Assembly: GCF_021404405.1 (NCBI RefSeq)
Contig: NZ_JABFTV010000005.1
Location: 327,979 to 391,978, forward strand
Direction of reading: 5' to 3'
DNA length: 64,000 nt
From: Billgrantia aerodenitrificans
GTDB taxonomy: Bacteria > Pseudomonadota > Gammaproteobacteria > Pseudomonadales > Halomonadaceae
The notes under the pieces were generated by a model, which saw only the letters and a program-made list of their open reading frames with translations, did not search any database and was not told the origin of the DNA. Positions 25,600-33,605 of this stretch are shown here, one piece after another; the first letter of the stretch is position 1, and each line of letters starts with the position of its first letter. The position numbers and the translations under genes were made by a program.

Positions 25600-26655
25600 C
25601 TAAACACTCACCCTCATAGCAGAGGCATCAGCGCCAGCCTCGGCACGCGCCTCGGTGGGCGTCGTGTCGAACTGCTGCTTGAAGGCCCGATAGAACCAGG
25701 AAAGGTTGTTGAAGCCGGAAGCAAAAGCGATCTCGCTGACGGCTCGTTGCGCAAAGCGCGGATCCGTCAGCCGCCGCCACGCCAACTGCAAGCGCAGCGT
25801 CAACAGGTAATCGGTGAAGGTGGTGTGCTCATGCCGGAAAAGCGCCCGCAGGTAGCCTGGTGAAACACCGTGCCGTTTGGCCACGTCGGTCAGCGTAAGA
25901 TCACCACGGCCGGCAAGAGCGAACATATCGGCCTTGATAGCACGCAACCTCGCCTCACGCAGGCCACGGCCTCGGGCACGGCGGTCTGCCTCCGGCGTCG
26001 CCCCAAGGCACAGCACCGCCAAATCGGTCATCTGTTCGGTCAGCGCGACAGGATCCTGCTCGGCCTGTGGCTCCCTGCCCGTGGTAAGCGCCAGCGCCAA
26101 TTGGGCCAGGTGACCCAGCGGCTCGCAACGCAACACCTTGTTCACTGCGGGCCGCATGTCCTGGTTCAGCAGCGGCGACAATAGTTGGCGTGAAAAACCG
26201 ATGCTGAGAAAGCGTGCCCGCGAGCCATGGAAAGCGACCTGGCCAGGAAGCTCGTTGAACCCCAGACACCCTTCTCCGGCGCGGCAGGTCGCCTCACCCA
26301 GCCTGGGTTGTGAAGAGGTCCAGCCGCCCTGCCCCGAGGGGTTCAGCAGAAAAGAGAGATCGTCATTGCCGTCGGCAAGGTTCGTCAGCTCGCGCTGGGC
26401 AATCAGAGGGGAACATTCGACGCTGGCAATGGAAACGCCAGGCAGCAGCCGGATACGCGCCTCGATCTCGGGGGGCTGCCCATGGGGGACCGCCAACTCG
26501 ACGTTGGCAACGGCCGCATAGAATTCGCGTGCCGCATCGAGACGCTCGCGCTCGGAGTACTCTCTACTGGCAAATGAGATCAGGGCCATGGTCAGCTTGT
26601 TCACCGTCAGGAAGCCAGCCGAAGGTATCAGGCAAACGTGACGCTTGAGCGACAC
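25600..26655 (-). CDS. AraC family transcriptional regulator
   Basis: The C-terminal 100 residues form an AraC/XylS double helix-turn-helix: LTLTDVAKRHGVSPGYLRALF is the first HTH, and VSEIAFASGFNNLSWFYRAF is the conserved second helix. The N-terminal 220 residues resemble the AraC-binding-like ligand domain. With the GTG at 26655 the protein is 351 residues. The ATG at 26589 (329 residues) is an equally possible start because neither has a convincing ribosome site. It lies between the amidase operon and tolC, all on the minus strand, separated from the amidase by a hairpin, and has its own promoter-like sequence (26728-26755). It may regulate tolC-sapC-giant gene, the amidase operon or itself; the sequence does not decide. 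Confidence 0.88.
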   Translation of the reverse strand: MSLKRHVCLIPSAGFLTVNKLTMALISFASREYSERERLDAAREFYAAVANVELAVPHGQPPEIEARIRLLPGVSIASVECSPLIAQRELTNLADGNDDLSFLLNPSGQGGWTSSQPRLGEATCRAGEGCLGFNELPGQVAFHGSRARFLSIGFSRQLLSPLLNQDMRPAVNKVLRCEPLGHLAQLALALTTGREPQAEQDPVALTEQMTDLAVLCLGATPEADRRARGRGLREARLRAIKADMFALAGRGDLTLTDVAKRHGVSPGYLRALFRHEHTTFTDYLLTLRLQLAWRRLTDPRFAQRAVSEIAFASGFNNLSWFYRAFKQQFDTTPTEARAEAGADASAMRVSV

Positions 26656-26702
26656 TTACCACGCACCCAACCAGCATTTGTCATCATTGTTATGAGCTGA
26701 GC

Positions 26703-26721
26703 GACCTAGTTTTCTTAGGTC
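26703..26721 (-). promoter_or_regulatory. Inverted repeat at the araC-type gene's predicted transcription start
   Basis: GACCTA (26703-26708) and TAGGTC (26716-26721) are perfect inverted arms with a 7-nt AT-rich spacer. They begin about 7 nt downstream of a TATAAT box for the AraC-type gene. The position fits an operator or a short 5'-leader hairpin. Confidence 0.4.
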
Positions 26722-26727
26722 TTAGCT

Positions 26728-26755
26728 ATTATAGACATGACCGCGGTCAAGTAAA
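26728..26755 (-). promoter_or_regulatory. Predicted promoter of the AraC-type gene with palindrome in the spacer
   Basis: On the minus strand TTTACT (26755-26750) and a consensus TATAAT (26733-26728) are 16 nt apart. The spacer contains a perfect 12-bp palindrome, TGACCGCGGTCA (26738-26749). This placement is what a repressor or activator site on the promoter would look like. The GTG start is about 70 nt downstream. Confidence 0.5.
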
Positions 26756-26804
26756 CGCTTTGTTACAAAACTCTTGCCCATCGCCCGATCGCCACCCACC
26801 AGAT

Positions 26805-26833
26805 CGCCAGGTCACCGGGGATGGTGCCTGGCG
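26805..26833 (-). terminator. Hairpin after the amidase operon
   Basis: CGCCAGGTCACC (26805-26816) pairs with GGTGCCTGGCG (26823-26833) with one bulged T and a 6-nt loop. It begins 2 nt after the amidase stop codon. The U-tract is poor (TTTTG about 30 nt later), so termination may be partial or Rho-assisted. Confidence 0.55.
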
Positions 26834-26835
26834 GC

Positions 26836-28221
26836 TCAGGCAACCTGGGCAACGAGATTACGTATGCCAGATACCTTTTCATGAGCGTGAGCCAAGCCCA
26901 GCAGCGTCGGCTCATCGAAAGGCCTGCCAATGAGCTGAAAGCCGACCGGAAGGTCGTTGGGGCAAAATCCACACGGTAGAGACACTGCCGGGAGCCCGAG
27001 GTAATTCGTCAACCGGGTGCAATGACTCAAATCCGAAATCATTCTTGTCGATTCGAGCGAATGCCCAAGGTCCGTCTCTTCCAGAGTCGGGGTTGGCCGC
27101 CGAAACACAGGGGTATGCAGAACGTCGCATTGGCTCATCACGTCTTTCATGAATCGCTTGAAATAGAGGCCCCTGAGCTGCTTTGCCTGAACGTAAGCCG
27201 CTGCGGGAATGAAGAAGCCGTGTAATAACCGGGCCCGTGTCTGCTTGCCGTAACTTGCCTCGTGCCTGGCGAAGCGCTCCGCATGATAGGTGGCAGATTC
27301 AGCCCCCAGAATGATGTAGGACAAACTGGTAAGTTCCTGATGATCGGGCACCTTGACCTTGACCAGCTTGCAGCCGAGCCGTTCGAGCCGCAACAGGCTT
27401 GCTTCCATCAGCGACTCGATCACAGGATCTATATCGTCATAGTAGTAATTCTCAGGGATGCCGACGCGCAGACCTTTGACATCGCTTTCCAAACGACAGG
27501 AAAAGCGTGCAGCCTCTCCTTCCCCCGTCGATGCAAGGCAGTCCATCATCAACGCGACATCCTCTGCCGTGCGGCCAATCGGCCCGAAGCAGTCGAGCGA
27601 ACGCGACATCGGCATGGCGCCATCACTGCTCAGTAATGCATGCGTCGGTTTCAGGCCAACGGCACCACAAGCGGCAGCCGGTATGCGAATCGAGCCTCCC
27701 GTATCGGAGCCCAATGCTGCAAAAACAGCACCGGCAGCGACAGCAACCCCGGAGCCACCGGATGAACCACCTGAGATATACGCCGAATTCCAAGGATTGC
27801 GACAAGGGCCGAAATGGTCGTTATGTCCCGTCGCGCCAAAAGCGAACTCAGACATGTGGAGGCTACCAATCTGCACCGCTCCCGAGCGGTCAAGCGCAGC
27901 AAGCAGGTGAGATGTCGCTTTCGGCACTTGGGCCAGCTCAGGTGACGACCCATAAGAGCAAGGCATACCCTTGCGATGAAACATGTCCTTGTGGGCCAAT
28001 GGGATACCCGCCATAGGGACTTTTCCATGAGCAGAACGGCAATCTGCCGCTCGTGCCGAACTCAAGGCAGACTCTTCCTCTATGCGAGTGAAGCAGTTCG
28101 TTACCCGATTGATGCGGCGAGCCGCCTCGAGGCTCGCCGAGACGAGTTCGACACACCCGATCCTTCTTTTCAAAACGGCTGTGGCGGCCTCCTTCAATGT
28201 CCACTTCATCGGATCATTCAT
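26836..28221 (-). CDS. Amidase signature family hydrolase
   Basis: The 461-residue product has the full amidase-signature core. The catalytic Lys is K78 (AHKD), the cis-Ser is S153 (GGSSGGS) and the nucleophilic Ser is S177 (SDTGGSIR). It hydrolyses a C-N amide bond; the substrate cannot be read from the sequence. The start at 28221 has GGGGG about 5 nt upstream and overlaps the stop of the small preceding gene by 8 nt, indicating translational coupling. It is the last gene of the operon that begins with the TauD-type dioxygenase and includes a TRAP transporter and an isochorismatase-family hydrolase. The coupling to a small GatC/AtzG-sized protein resembles AtzE/AtzG-type amidases (inference). 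A GatA role is unlikely because no gatB is nearby. Confidence 0.9.
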   Translation of the reverse strand: MNDPMKWTLKEAATAVLKRRIGCVELVSASLEAARRINRVTNCFTRIEEESALSSARAADCRSAHGKVPMAGIPLAHKDMFHRKGMPCSYGSSPELAQVPKATSHLLAALDRSGAVQIGSLHMSEFAFGATGHNDHFGPCRNPWNSAYISGGSSGGSGVAVAAGAVFAALGSDTGGSIRIPAAACGAVGLKPTHALLSSDGAMPMSRSLDCFGPIGRTAEDVALMMDCLASTGEGEAARFSCRLESDVKGLRVGIPENYYYDDIDPVIESLMEASLLRLERLGCKLVKVKVPDHQELTSLSYIILGAESATYHAERFARHEASYGKQTRARLLHGFFIPAAAYVQAKQLRGLYFKRFMKDVMSQCDVLHTPVFRRPTPTLEETDLGHSLESTRMISDLSHCTRLTNYLGLPAVSLPCGFCPNDLPVGFQLIGRPFDEPTLLGLAHAHEKVSGIRNLVAQVA

Positions 28222-28429
28222 TGCGGCCCCCATGAACCTTGGACTCTTCTATCAAACGATCGAAATCCCCTGCTTCCTCAGCATCTTCACCAGCCACTGA
28301 GCAACAGGAATAATCGATAGCGCCAAGCACCCGAGCAAGTACTTCAGAAGTCCGCTCGACATCGCCCTTTCGAGGCTCAACTCCGGTCAGGAGCATGAAA
28401 TTTCGTTCGACATAATCGCTATAGAGCAT
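28214..28429 (-). CDS. Small protein coupled to amidase, possibly GatC/AtzG-like
   Basis: This 71-residue acidic protein lies between the isochorismatase-family hydrolase (1-nt gap, GAGGAG overlapping that gene's end) and the amidase (8-nt overlap). It contains MLLTGVEPRKGDVERTSEVL near its start. Size, position and the preceding helix are reminiscent of GatC or of AtzG/DUF4089 proteins, small partners of AtzE-type amidases. I cannot confirm the family by sequence alone. It has no signal peptide or membrane helix. Its tight coupling on both sides supports it as a real gene. Confidence 0.7.
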   Translation of the reverse strand: MLYSDYVERNFMLLTGVEPRKGDVERTSEVLARVLGAIDYSCCSVAGEDAEEAGDFDRLIEESKVHGGRNE

Positions 28430-28430
28430 G

Positions 28431-29063
28431 TCATTTTCGCTCCTCGAAGTATCGCATCACCTCACTCATGCTCATGACATCGCCATACTTGGCATGAATA
28501 TCGAACAGATTTGCCTCATGTGGATTCTGATGCCTGTCTCCCACACACTCACGAGGAACGACCACACGAAACCCATATGAGATGGCGTCGACCACGGAGG
28601 CACGAACGCATCCGCTCGTTGAGCAACCGGTAATGACAACCGTATCGATCCCCTGAGCAACGAGAATCGAAACAAGAGGCGTACCAAAAAAGGCGCTTGG
28701 ATATTGTTTTCGCAAGACAGTCTCGCCTTGAGCAGGCAAGACCTTTTCATCGAATTGCGAATAAACACTGCTCTCCGTCATCTGGCGGAGAACAGGCAAT
28801 TTCTTTATGAACACTCCGCCATCAGCCCCATCCTCCGAAAAGACAACACGGGTATGGATGACTGGAATTTCGCATCGACGCGCACATTTATACAATATCT
28901 CCGCATGCTTGACCGCCTCGACGACACCTTCCGCATACAGCCCACTATCAGGAAGTGTATAAGCCTTCATGAAGTCTATTGCCAGTACAGCCGAAGCATT
29001 ACCGAAACCGGTCGAACCATTGAAGGTGTCGCGGTAATTTTCCTGAAGATTGTCGTTCGTCAT
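28431..29063 (-). CDS. Isochorismatase-family amidohydrolase
   Basis: The product is 210 residues of the cysteine-hydrolase (isochorismatase-like) fold. The catalytic triad is visible as D30 (AIDFMKAY), K119 (LRKQYPSAFFGT) and C152 (TGCSTSGCVRAS). This family includes N-carbamoylsarcosine amidase, maleamate amidohydrolase and nicotinamidase. The TGCSTSGCVR motif and FFGT segment favour the carbamoylsarcosine/maleamate branch rather than true isochorismatases (inference). A GGAG ribosome site precedes ATG 29063. It sits 30 nt after the TRAP permease and is followed directly by the small protein and the amidase, so it probably hydrolyses an amide or carbamoyl group of the imported compound or of a pathway intermediate. 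Confidence 0.88.
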   Translation of the reverse strand: MTNDNLQENYRDTFNGSTGFGNASAVLAIDFMKAYTLPDSGLYAEGVVEAVKHAEILYKCARRCEIPVIHTRVVFSEDGADGGVFIKKLPVLRQMTESSVYSQFDEKVLPAQGETVLRKQYPSAFFGTPLVSILVAQGIDTVVITGCSTSGCVRASVVDAISYGFRVVVPRECVGDRHQNPHEANLFDIHAKYGDVMSMSEVMRYFEERK

Positions 29064-29093
29064 TTTTCTTCTCCGTTGATCATAACATGCTTA

Positions 29094-30404
29094 TCACAAC
29101 ATGCCCGGCAACCAAGTCACCAAGGCGGGGAACATGGCAATGATCACCATGGCCAGAATAAAGACACCCACAAAAGGCCAGGCGGCAGCATAGAGGTCAC
29201 TCACTTTTAGTTCAGGTGCCGCCGCCTTGAAAGCAAATAGAACATAGCCAAACGGTGGAGAAAAACCTCCTATAGTCACATTGATGAGAAACAGAACCCA
29301 GAACCACAGCGGATCGAATCCCAACGCGGCTATGACAGGCGCATAGATGGGAATAATGACGATACTAATCGCTATTTGGTCCATGAACATACAGAAAATG
29401 AATGGTATCAACATCATGATAAACAGCATGACAAGCGGATCCAGAGAAGTCGCAACGGAGAGTTGGGCTATGGCAGATGTTGCACCACTCAAAGAAAGCA
29501 ACTGGCTGAACAGCTTTGAACTGGCCATGATGATCAATATGACGGCCGAAACTGCAGCAGCAGACTGCACAGATTCAAGAATCATTCTAATGGAAAGTTT
29601 CTTGTAATAAGCAGCCGCAAGTAGAGCCCCTACCACTCCGGAAGCTGCCGACTCTGAAGGAGTGGCGATCCCCAGCAGAATGAATCCCATCACGAAGAAA
29701 ATAATGACCGAGAAAGGTAGCAATTGAATGACGGCAACAACCTTATCCTTGAAACTCCTTACGGGCACATCATGCTGGGAAGCCTGGCCAGCCAATCCAG
29801 GGTTGATTGCAATGCGGACGGACGTATACAAGAGAATCAGGCAAGCGATGATGAGCCCAGGTATTATACCTGCAATGAGAAAGCGTGATATCGAGATATT
29901 GGCCAACATGCCGATGACAATGATAAGCACGCTAGGCGGTATGATAGGCGCCAGGTTTGCCCCACCCAGAATGGCCCCGATAGATAGTCGTCGGTCGCTA
30001 CCCCTGGCAAGCATCTGCGGAAGAAGGGATCGCCCCAGCATCGCCACGACCCCCATAGCAGCCCCGGACAGAGCCCCAAAGATCGTTCCCAGTGCAGCCG
30101 AAAGAACAAAATCGCGACCCTTCACACGCCCAATCAGCGTATCGGTCGAGCGAAAGACGGCATCGGTAGCTCCCGAACGGAACAAGACCTCACCCATTAA
30201 AATAAAAAGTGCTATGGTAGCAAGAGACGAAGAAGCAAGCGTATCGTAAATGCTGTTGGTAAATATACTGAACCCACGCCCGCCGAAGAAGTACATTGCT
30301 CCAACCAGATTTGTGAATAGAAATGCCACAAATACGGGAACGCCGAGCACAAACAGGAAGAGAAGAATCCCCAAACCTGCAAGCAAGATCTGTAGCCATT
30401 CCAT
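29094..30404 (-). CDS. dctM: TRAP transporter large permease (DctM-type)
   Basis: The 436-residue protein has about a dozen hydrophobic segments and TRAP-T large-subunit signatures, including GAAMGVVAMLGRSLLPQML near residue 115 and the conserved IPPSVLIIVIG segment. It is the cation-coupled transport channel of a three-part TRAP system and sits in the inner membrane with the DctQ-type protein encoded just upstream. AGGAGG precedes ATG 30404. It follows dctQ by 33 nt and precedes the isochorismatase-family gene, so uptake and hydrolysis of the substrate are co-expressed. The substrate is not known; TRAP systems usually carry carboxylates. Confidence 0.95.
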   Translation of the reverse strand: MEWLQILLAGLGILLFLFVLGVPVFVAFLFTNLVGAMYFFGGRGFSIFTNSIYDTLASSSLATIALFILMGEVLFRSGATDAVFRSTDTLIGRVKGRDFVLSAALGTIFGALSGAAMGVVAMLGRSLLPQMLARGSDRRLSIGAILGGANLAPIIPPSVLIIVIGMLANISISRFLIAGIIPGLIIACLILLYTSVRIAINPGLAGQASQHDVPVRSFKDKVVAVIQLLPFSVIIFFVMGFILLGIATPSESAASGVVGALLAAAYYKKLSIRMILESVQSAAAVSAVILIIMASSKLFSQLLSLSGATSAIAQLSVATSLDPLVMLFIMMLIPFIFCMFMDQIAISIVIIPIYAPVIAALGFDPLWFWVLFLINVTIGGFSPPFGYVLFAFKAAAPELKVSDLYAAAWPFVGVFILAMVIIAMFPALVTWLPGML

Positions 30405-30437
30405 ACTTACCTCCTTTGTTGAATTTTTTATAAGGCC

Positions 30438-30950
30438 TCAAAGATCTCGACTCGCCAAAGAGCTCTTCAACTCCATGACACTAGCTCGAAAGAAATATAC
30501 CCCTGAACTCATCAGGCCATACGAGATAACAGCGCTCATCCACCACCTGGGAACCGACATCACCGCCATGGTTCTGATACCACGATCGTATTGGCGCATG
30601 GCTTCCTCGAAGGCATACCAACCTGCCCATATACAAGCTATGGTGGCCAGTAAAAACAACAGTGAATTGAAAAAGCCCCTAGCCCTATCCGACAAGGCAT
30701 CTTTAATGAAGGTTATCTCAATATGGGCCCGCTCCCGCGTCAACCTCGGGGCCAAAAGAAAGGTCGAAAAGAGCAGAAAATACCCTGTAAAATCATTGAT
30801 CCACTGAGTAGGGCTGCGAAAAAAATAACGCGCCGTAATTTCATAGCAAAACATGAGCAAGATAGCAAACAAGGCCAGCACACCAAGCCAGTAGCCTATA
30901 TCCGTTATCGCATCGTGCGTCTTGCCAAGGCCAGAGTATATCTTATTCAT
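30438..30950 (-). CDS. dctQ: TRAP transporter small permease (DctQ-type)
   Basis: This is a 170-residue protein with four predicted membrane helices and the TRAP small-subunit features YEITARYFFRSPTQWINDF and RAHIEITF. It pairs with the large permease encoded 33 nt downstream. A GAGG site lies before ATG 30950. A strong hairpin separates it from the upstream binding-protein gene, which probably lets the periplasmic protein be made in excess. Confidence 0.93.
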   Translation of the reverse strand: MNKIYSGLGKTHDAITDIGYWLGVLALFAILLMFCYEITARYFFRSPTQWINDFTGYFLLFSTFLLAPRLTRERAHIEITFIKDALSDRARGFFNSLLFLLATIACIWAGWYAFEEAMRQYDRGIRTMAVMSVPRWWMSAVISYGLMSSGVYFFRASVMELKSSLASRDL

Positions 30951-30981
30951 TTCACCTCAGCCCTCTGATGCTTGATTCTAA

Positions 30982-31018
30982 ATCGTCACTGGCCACGCAT
31001 CAGGCGGCCAGTGACGAT
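30982..31018 (-). terminator. Attenuator hairpin after the TRAP binding-protein gene
   Basis: ATCGTCACTGGCC (30982-30994) and GGCCAGTGACGAT (31006-31018) are perfect 13-bp arms with an 11-nt loop, 24 nt after the dctP stop. On the minus strand the stem is followed by only a short TTT, so it probably acts as a 3'-stabiliser or partial terminator between dctP and dctQ. Confidence 0.7.
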
Positions 31019-31041
31019 GAACTCCTTTCGTGGTTTGACTT

Positions 31042-32019
31042 TCAGGGGGTAAGGCCAGCCTCACGGGCGAGTTCGCGCATGCTTTCGGCAGGCTCTCCCG
31101 AAATACGAATAGCCTCTTCCCATAAGCCATCTGCAAATGCCTGATCGAGCATTTGCTGCTGCTCCTCACCCAGGTAAGTGAGCTCTGCACCCACCCCCTC
31201 CATCAACTCCGTTTCTTCAGCGATGAGGCCGTCGTAATGAGCAAGCGAGACATCCTCCAACTCACGCCCAATTTCCAAAAACGTCGCTTGGTCCTCTTCG
31301 GGAATTTCTGCCCAGTAGTCTTCATTGAAGACCACCATCAAGCTGGTTACCCCGAAGCCGGGCCGAACCAGGTAGGGCAGTACTTCGTGCAGCCCAATTT
31401 GGTAATTACCGAAAATATTGTGACCAGCACCCTCGATCACACCACGTTCTGCAGCGGTATAAATTTCCGAGACAGGCATCACAGCTGGGGATCCGCCAAA
31501 GGCACGGATGGGGCCATGGTAGGTCAGCGTGCCACGAATGATACGGCCTTCAAACCCACCATCATCCCCGATAGGATCGGTCAACATGAAATGGTAACCA
31601 GGATTGGCGGAGGGAAACGAGATCATCCGAACATTGTGTGTCAGGTAGTAGTCCTGATAGGCCTCCCAGATGCCTGACTCCCGGCGCGCTTGCGGGTCCG
31701 CATCAATGGCGTCGGCAGCCAGCCCCACGCCAGTGACTCCGGTATGATACGGTCCAGTCGAGAGCGCCATCGGGAAAACACCGGAGCTCACCGGGTCGAA
31801 TTGCTCGAACCCGGGGATTGCGTCCTCGCCAACCAGGCGTATCTGATAACGACCATCGAACTTCTCATCGACCATTTCGACAAACAGGTGAGCAATGTCG
31901 TTCAGGGCATGATTGGTCGGAAAGGGAACGAGCATTTGGTAGCTATTGGCTTGTGCCGTTGCTACACCACTCAAGCCAACGGCGACAGATACTGCGGCAA
32001 CAATAGACAATTTTTTCAT
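31042..32019 (-). CDS. dctP: TRAP transporter periplasmic substrate-binding protein (DctP-type)
   Basis: The 325-residue protein begins with a clear signal peptide (MKKLSIVAAVSVAVGLSGVA, cleaved after AQA). The mature part has TRAP-DctP features: FVEMVDEKFDGRYQIRLVG near the start, an AADAID segment, and an RGTLTYHG segment that supplies the carboxylate-binding arginine region. The start at 32019 is preferred over 32037 because GGGAG lies 6 nt upstream and the signal peptide then begins MKK. It is the second gene of the operon, 33 nt after the TauD-type gene. It delivers the substrate to DctQM. Confidence 0.92.
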   Translation of the reverse strand: MKKLSIVAAVSVAVGLSGVATAQANSYQMLVPFPTNHALNDIAHLFVEMVDEKFDGRYQIRLVGEDAIPGFEQFDPVSSGVFPMALSTGPYHTGVTGVGLAADAIDADPQARRESGIWEAYQDYYLTHNVRMISFPSANPGYHFMLTDPIGDDGGFEGRIIRGTLTYHGPIRAFGGSPAVMPVSEIYTAAERGVIEGAGHNIFGNYQIGLHEVLPYLVRPGFGVTSLMVVFNEDYWAEIPEEDQATFLEIGRELEDVSLAHYDGLIAEETELMEGVGAELTYLGEEQQQMLDQAFADGLWEEAIRISGEPAESMRELAREAGLTP

Positions 32020-32052
32020 TGTTATCTCCCGGGACAAGTTACTTTTTATGCT

Positions 32053-33231
32053 TCAGGCTGGTATCAGATAGGGCATGCCGTGAAACTCAGCCGCCTGCTT
32101 CGTGTACTCTCTTTTCGCTCCATCGAATTTCTTGCCAACGATTCCGCCACGCACGGCACCCGCGGCAACATCGTGGTAGGCTGCTTCAAGCGCGGAAGAG
32201 AGCGGCTGACTGTACGGGGTCGAAATCCACGATCTCAACAAATGGCGTTTCTTTTCCTCCTCCTCAAAATCGATAAAATCAGTTCTCGAGTGCAAGATCA
32301 CATGATTGTTAAGAACTTGCATATCCCCCGGCTCCAACACCATCTCTAAAGTAAAATCATCAGATGCAACAAGCCTATCCAGCATATCCATCGCTTCAGT
32401 CTGAGTGGCATCAGGCTGGGGAACGCCATCGAACTCATGGGCATAGCGAATGTGGTTGCGAACATACCGACAACAGAACTCGCCATCTCGCTCAGAAAAT
32501 ATAGGAGCCGCATAATATGGCGGTTCGTCGGAACTCTCCTCACCTTTGCGAGAGTAATAAATATCCTTGTAGAGGGCTTCAAAAAGCTCCGGAGATGTAG
32601 AGGCAATCTCGTCTCTCACCGCTATCGAGCAAGCAATACGGCTTTCTCCGCCGCTTTTGGCAGCATTGATACAAAGCAAGCCGACCAGATCCGCCATGTC
32701 TGTGTGGTAGTCGAGACGCGCGTTTGTGTTGTAGCCCCTCCCGCTCGCAGAGCGGTAATTCCCGCCGGCATCACGCACGTCGCCGAGCAAGTCGCTATTC
32801 ACTCCCTGCGGCCGAAGTACTCCCAAGTGGTTGCACAAGCCCCAGTACAGCGCCCGGATACGTTCAACGGACAACGACTCGATAGGCAACCCACGCAGAA
32901 CGACAAAGCCCAACCCATGCGAGACCGCCTCTTTTACATCGGCAAGCAAGCGATCGAGGTTGCCGAATGGGAAGTCTCGGGCACAGGTTGCCAGCAGCGG
33001 CTTACCGGCATTTTCAAAAGCCGCCAAGCCCCCGAGCAGCCCTTCACGCTCTTCCTGCGACAACACCCTGACCCAGGCGTCCTCAGCATCTACCACCTCC
33101 TGGCTTTTCCAAGCCCTCGGCGTGGGGCCGACAACGCCACCGGCACATGGCCCAGTTCCTCCGGAAGAGTTCAAGCTTTTGTTTGAGAAACCTTTTTCCC
33201 AAATTTCAGGCCCTGATCCGTGCTGTGCCAT
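32053..33231 (-). CDS. TauD/TfdA-family Fe(II)/2-oxoglutarate dioxygenase
   Basis: The 392-residue product has the 2-His-1-Asp iron site of TauD-type enzymes: H176-x-D178 (LDYHTDMADL) and H314 (NNHVILHSR). A 2-oxoglutarate-binding Arg lies near R333 (RHLLRSWI). It would hydroxylate a substrate using O2 and 2-oxoglutarate, possibly releasing the group at the oxidised carbon. The first 45 residues precede the catalytic domain. TGGAG lies before ATG 33231. It is the first gene of the operon with TRAP dctPQM and two amidohydrolases, so it probably opens catabolism of the imported compound. The regulatory 10-mer and a TTGACA box lie 58-76 nt upstream. The substrate is unknown; taurine, butyrobetaine or amide substrates are all possible. 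Confidence 0.9.
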   Translation of the reverse strand: MAQHGSGPEIWEKGFSNKSLNSSGGTGPCAGGVVGPTPRAWKSQEVVDAEDAWVRVLSQEEREGLLGGLAAFENAGKPLLATCARDFPFGNLDRLLADVKEAVSHGLGFVVLRGLPIESLSVERIRALYWGLCNHLGVLRPQGVNSDLLGDVRDAGGNYRSASGRGYNTNARLDYHTDMADLVGLLCINAAKSGGESRIACSIAVRDEIASTSPELFEALYKDIYYSRKGEESSDEPPYYAAPIFSERDGEFCCRYVRNHIRYAHEFDGVPQPDATQTEAMDMLDRLVASDDFTLEMVLEPGDMQVLNNHVILHSRTDFIDFEEEEKKRHLLRSWISTPYSQPLSSALEAAYHDVAAGAVRGGIVGKKFDGAKREYTKQAAEFHGMPYLIPA

Positions 33232-33288
33232 GTCTCATCTCCAGTTGATAGATTCTTGTCTGTATACTGGCGAATCTCAGCCTTGCTC

Positions 33289-33307
33289 ATTGGATACGTT
33301 TTGTCAA
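33289..33307 (-). promoter_or_regulatory. TauD operon -35 box and operator
   Basis: On the minus strand a perfect TTGACA (33307-33302) is followed 3 nt later by CGTATCCAAT (33298-33289). The same TTGAC-x-N3-CGTATCCAAT layout occurs upstream of tctC. I see no good -10 box 17 nt downstream (AAGGCT), so the promoter may need activation or the true -10 is degenerate. Confidence 0.6.
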
Positions 33308-33506
33308 ATCCCAGCCCCTTCGAACTAGCGGAAAAAATTTGACGATCCGAAAAAAAGGCCGCATCAACTGTCAGAATTTAAATTTTAATCCTTATTTATC
33401 AATTGTTTATGTTAACACGCATGTTGCACACGCCTATCGTGCTTAGCAGCAACATCAATAGCCAGCGCATCGCCCCGACATGAGAAACAACCCTCACAGC
33501 GCTTGA

Positions 33507-33535
33507 TTGGATACGATATGTGGTATATGTATACT
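33507..33535 (+). promoter_or_regulatory. Predicted promoter of the LeuC-like operon overlapped by the ATTGGATACG operator
   Basis: TTGGAT (33507-33512) and TATACT (33530-33535) are spaced by 17 nt. The -35 hexamer is inside the ATTGGATACG element (33506-33515), so a protein bound there would block RNA polymerase. Transcription would start about 60 nt before ATG 33606. Confidence 0.55.
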
Positions 33536-33567
33536 CTAGCTGGCATCACACGCCCAGCGATGGCTAA

Positions 33568-33597
33568 CAACGACAGCGAGGCCAACGACAGCGAGGC
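33568..33597 (+). repeat. 15-bp perfect tandem repeat in the LeuC-like leader
   Basis: CAACGACAGCGAGGC occurs twice in direct succession (33568-33582, 33583-33597). Each copy contains a GCGAGG sequence that could act as a weak Shine-Dalgarno; the second lies about 9 nt before ATG 33606. It probably arose by slippage. Confidence 0.8.
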
Positions 33598-33605
33598 ACG
33601 CAGCG

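Larger units (their letters stand above)
33232..33605. other. Divergent control region between the TauD and LeuC-like operons
   Basis: This 374-bp AT-rich gap contains two copies of ATTGGATACG (33289-33298 and 33506-33515), promoter-like elements in both directions, and a 15-bp tandem repeat ahead of the LeuC-like start. No convincing small gene is present. The stretch from 33320 to 33420 is A/T-rich without other recognisable structure. Confidence 0.8.

Noticed and set aside
26836..28221. GatA subunit of aspartyl/glutamyl-tRNA amidotransferase
   Set aside because: No gatB, and the operon context is catabolic, despite the GatC-sized neighbour.
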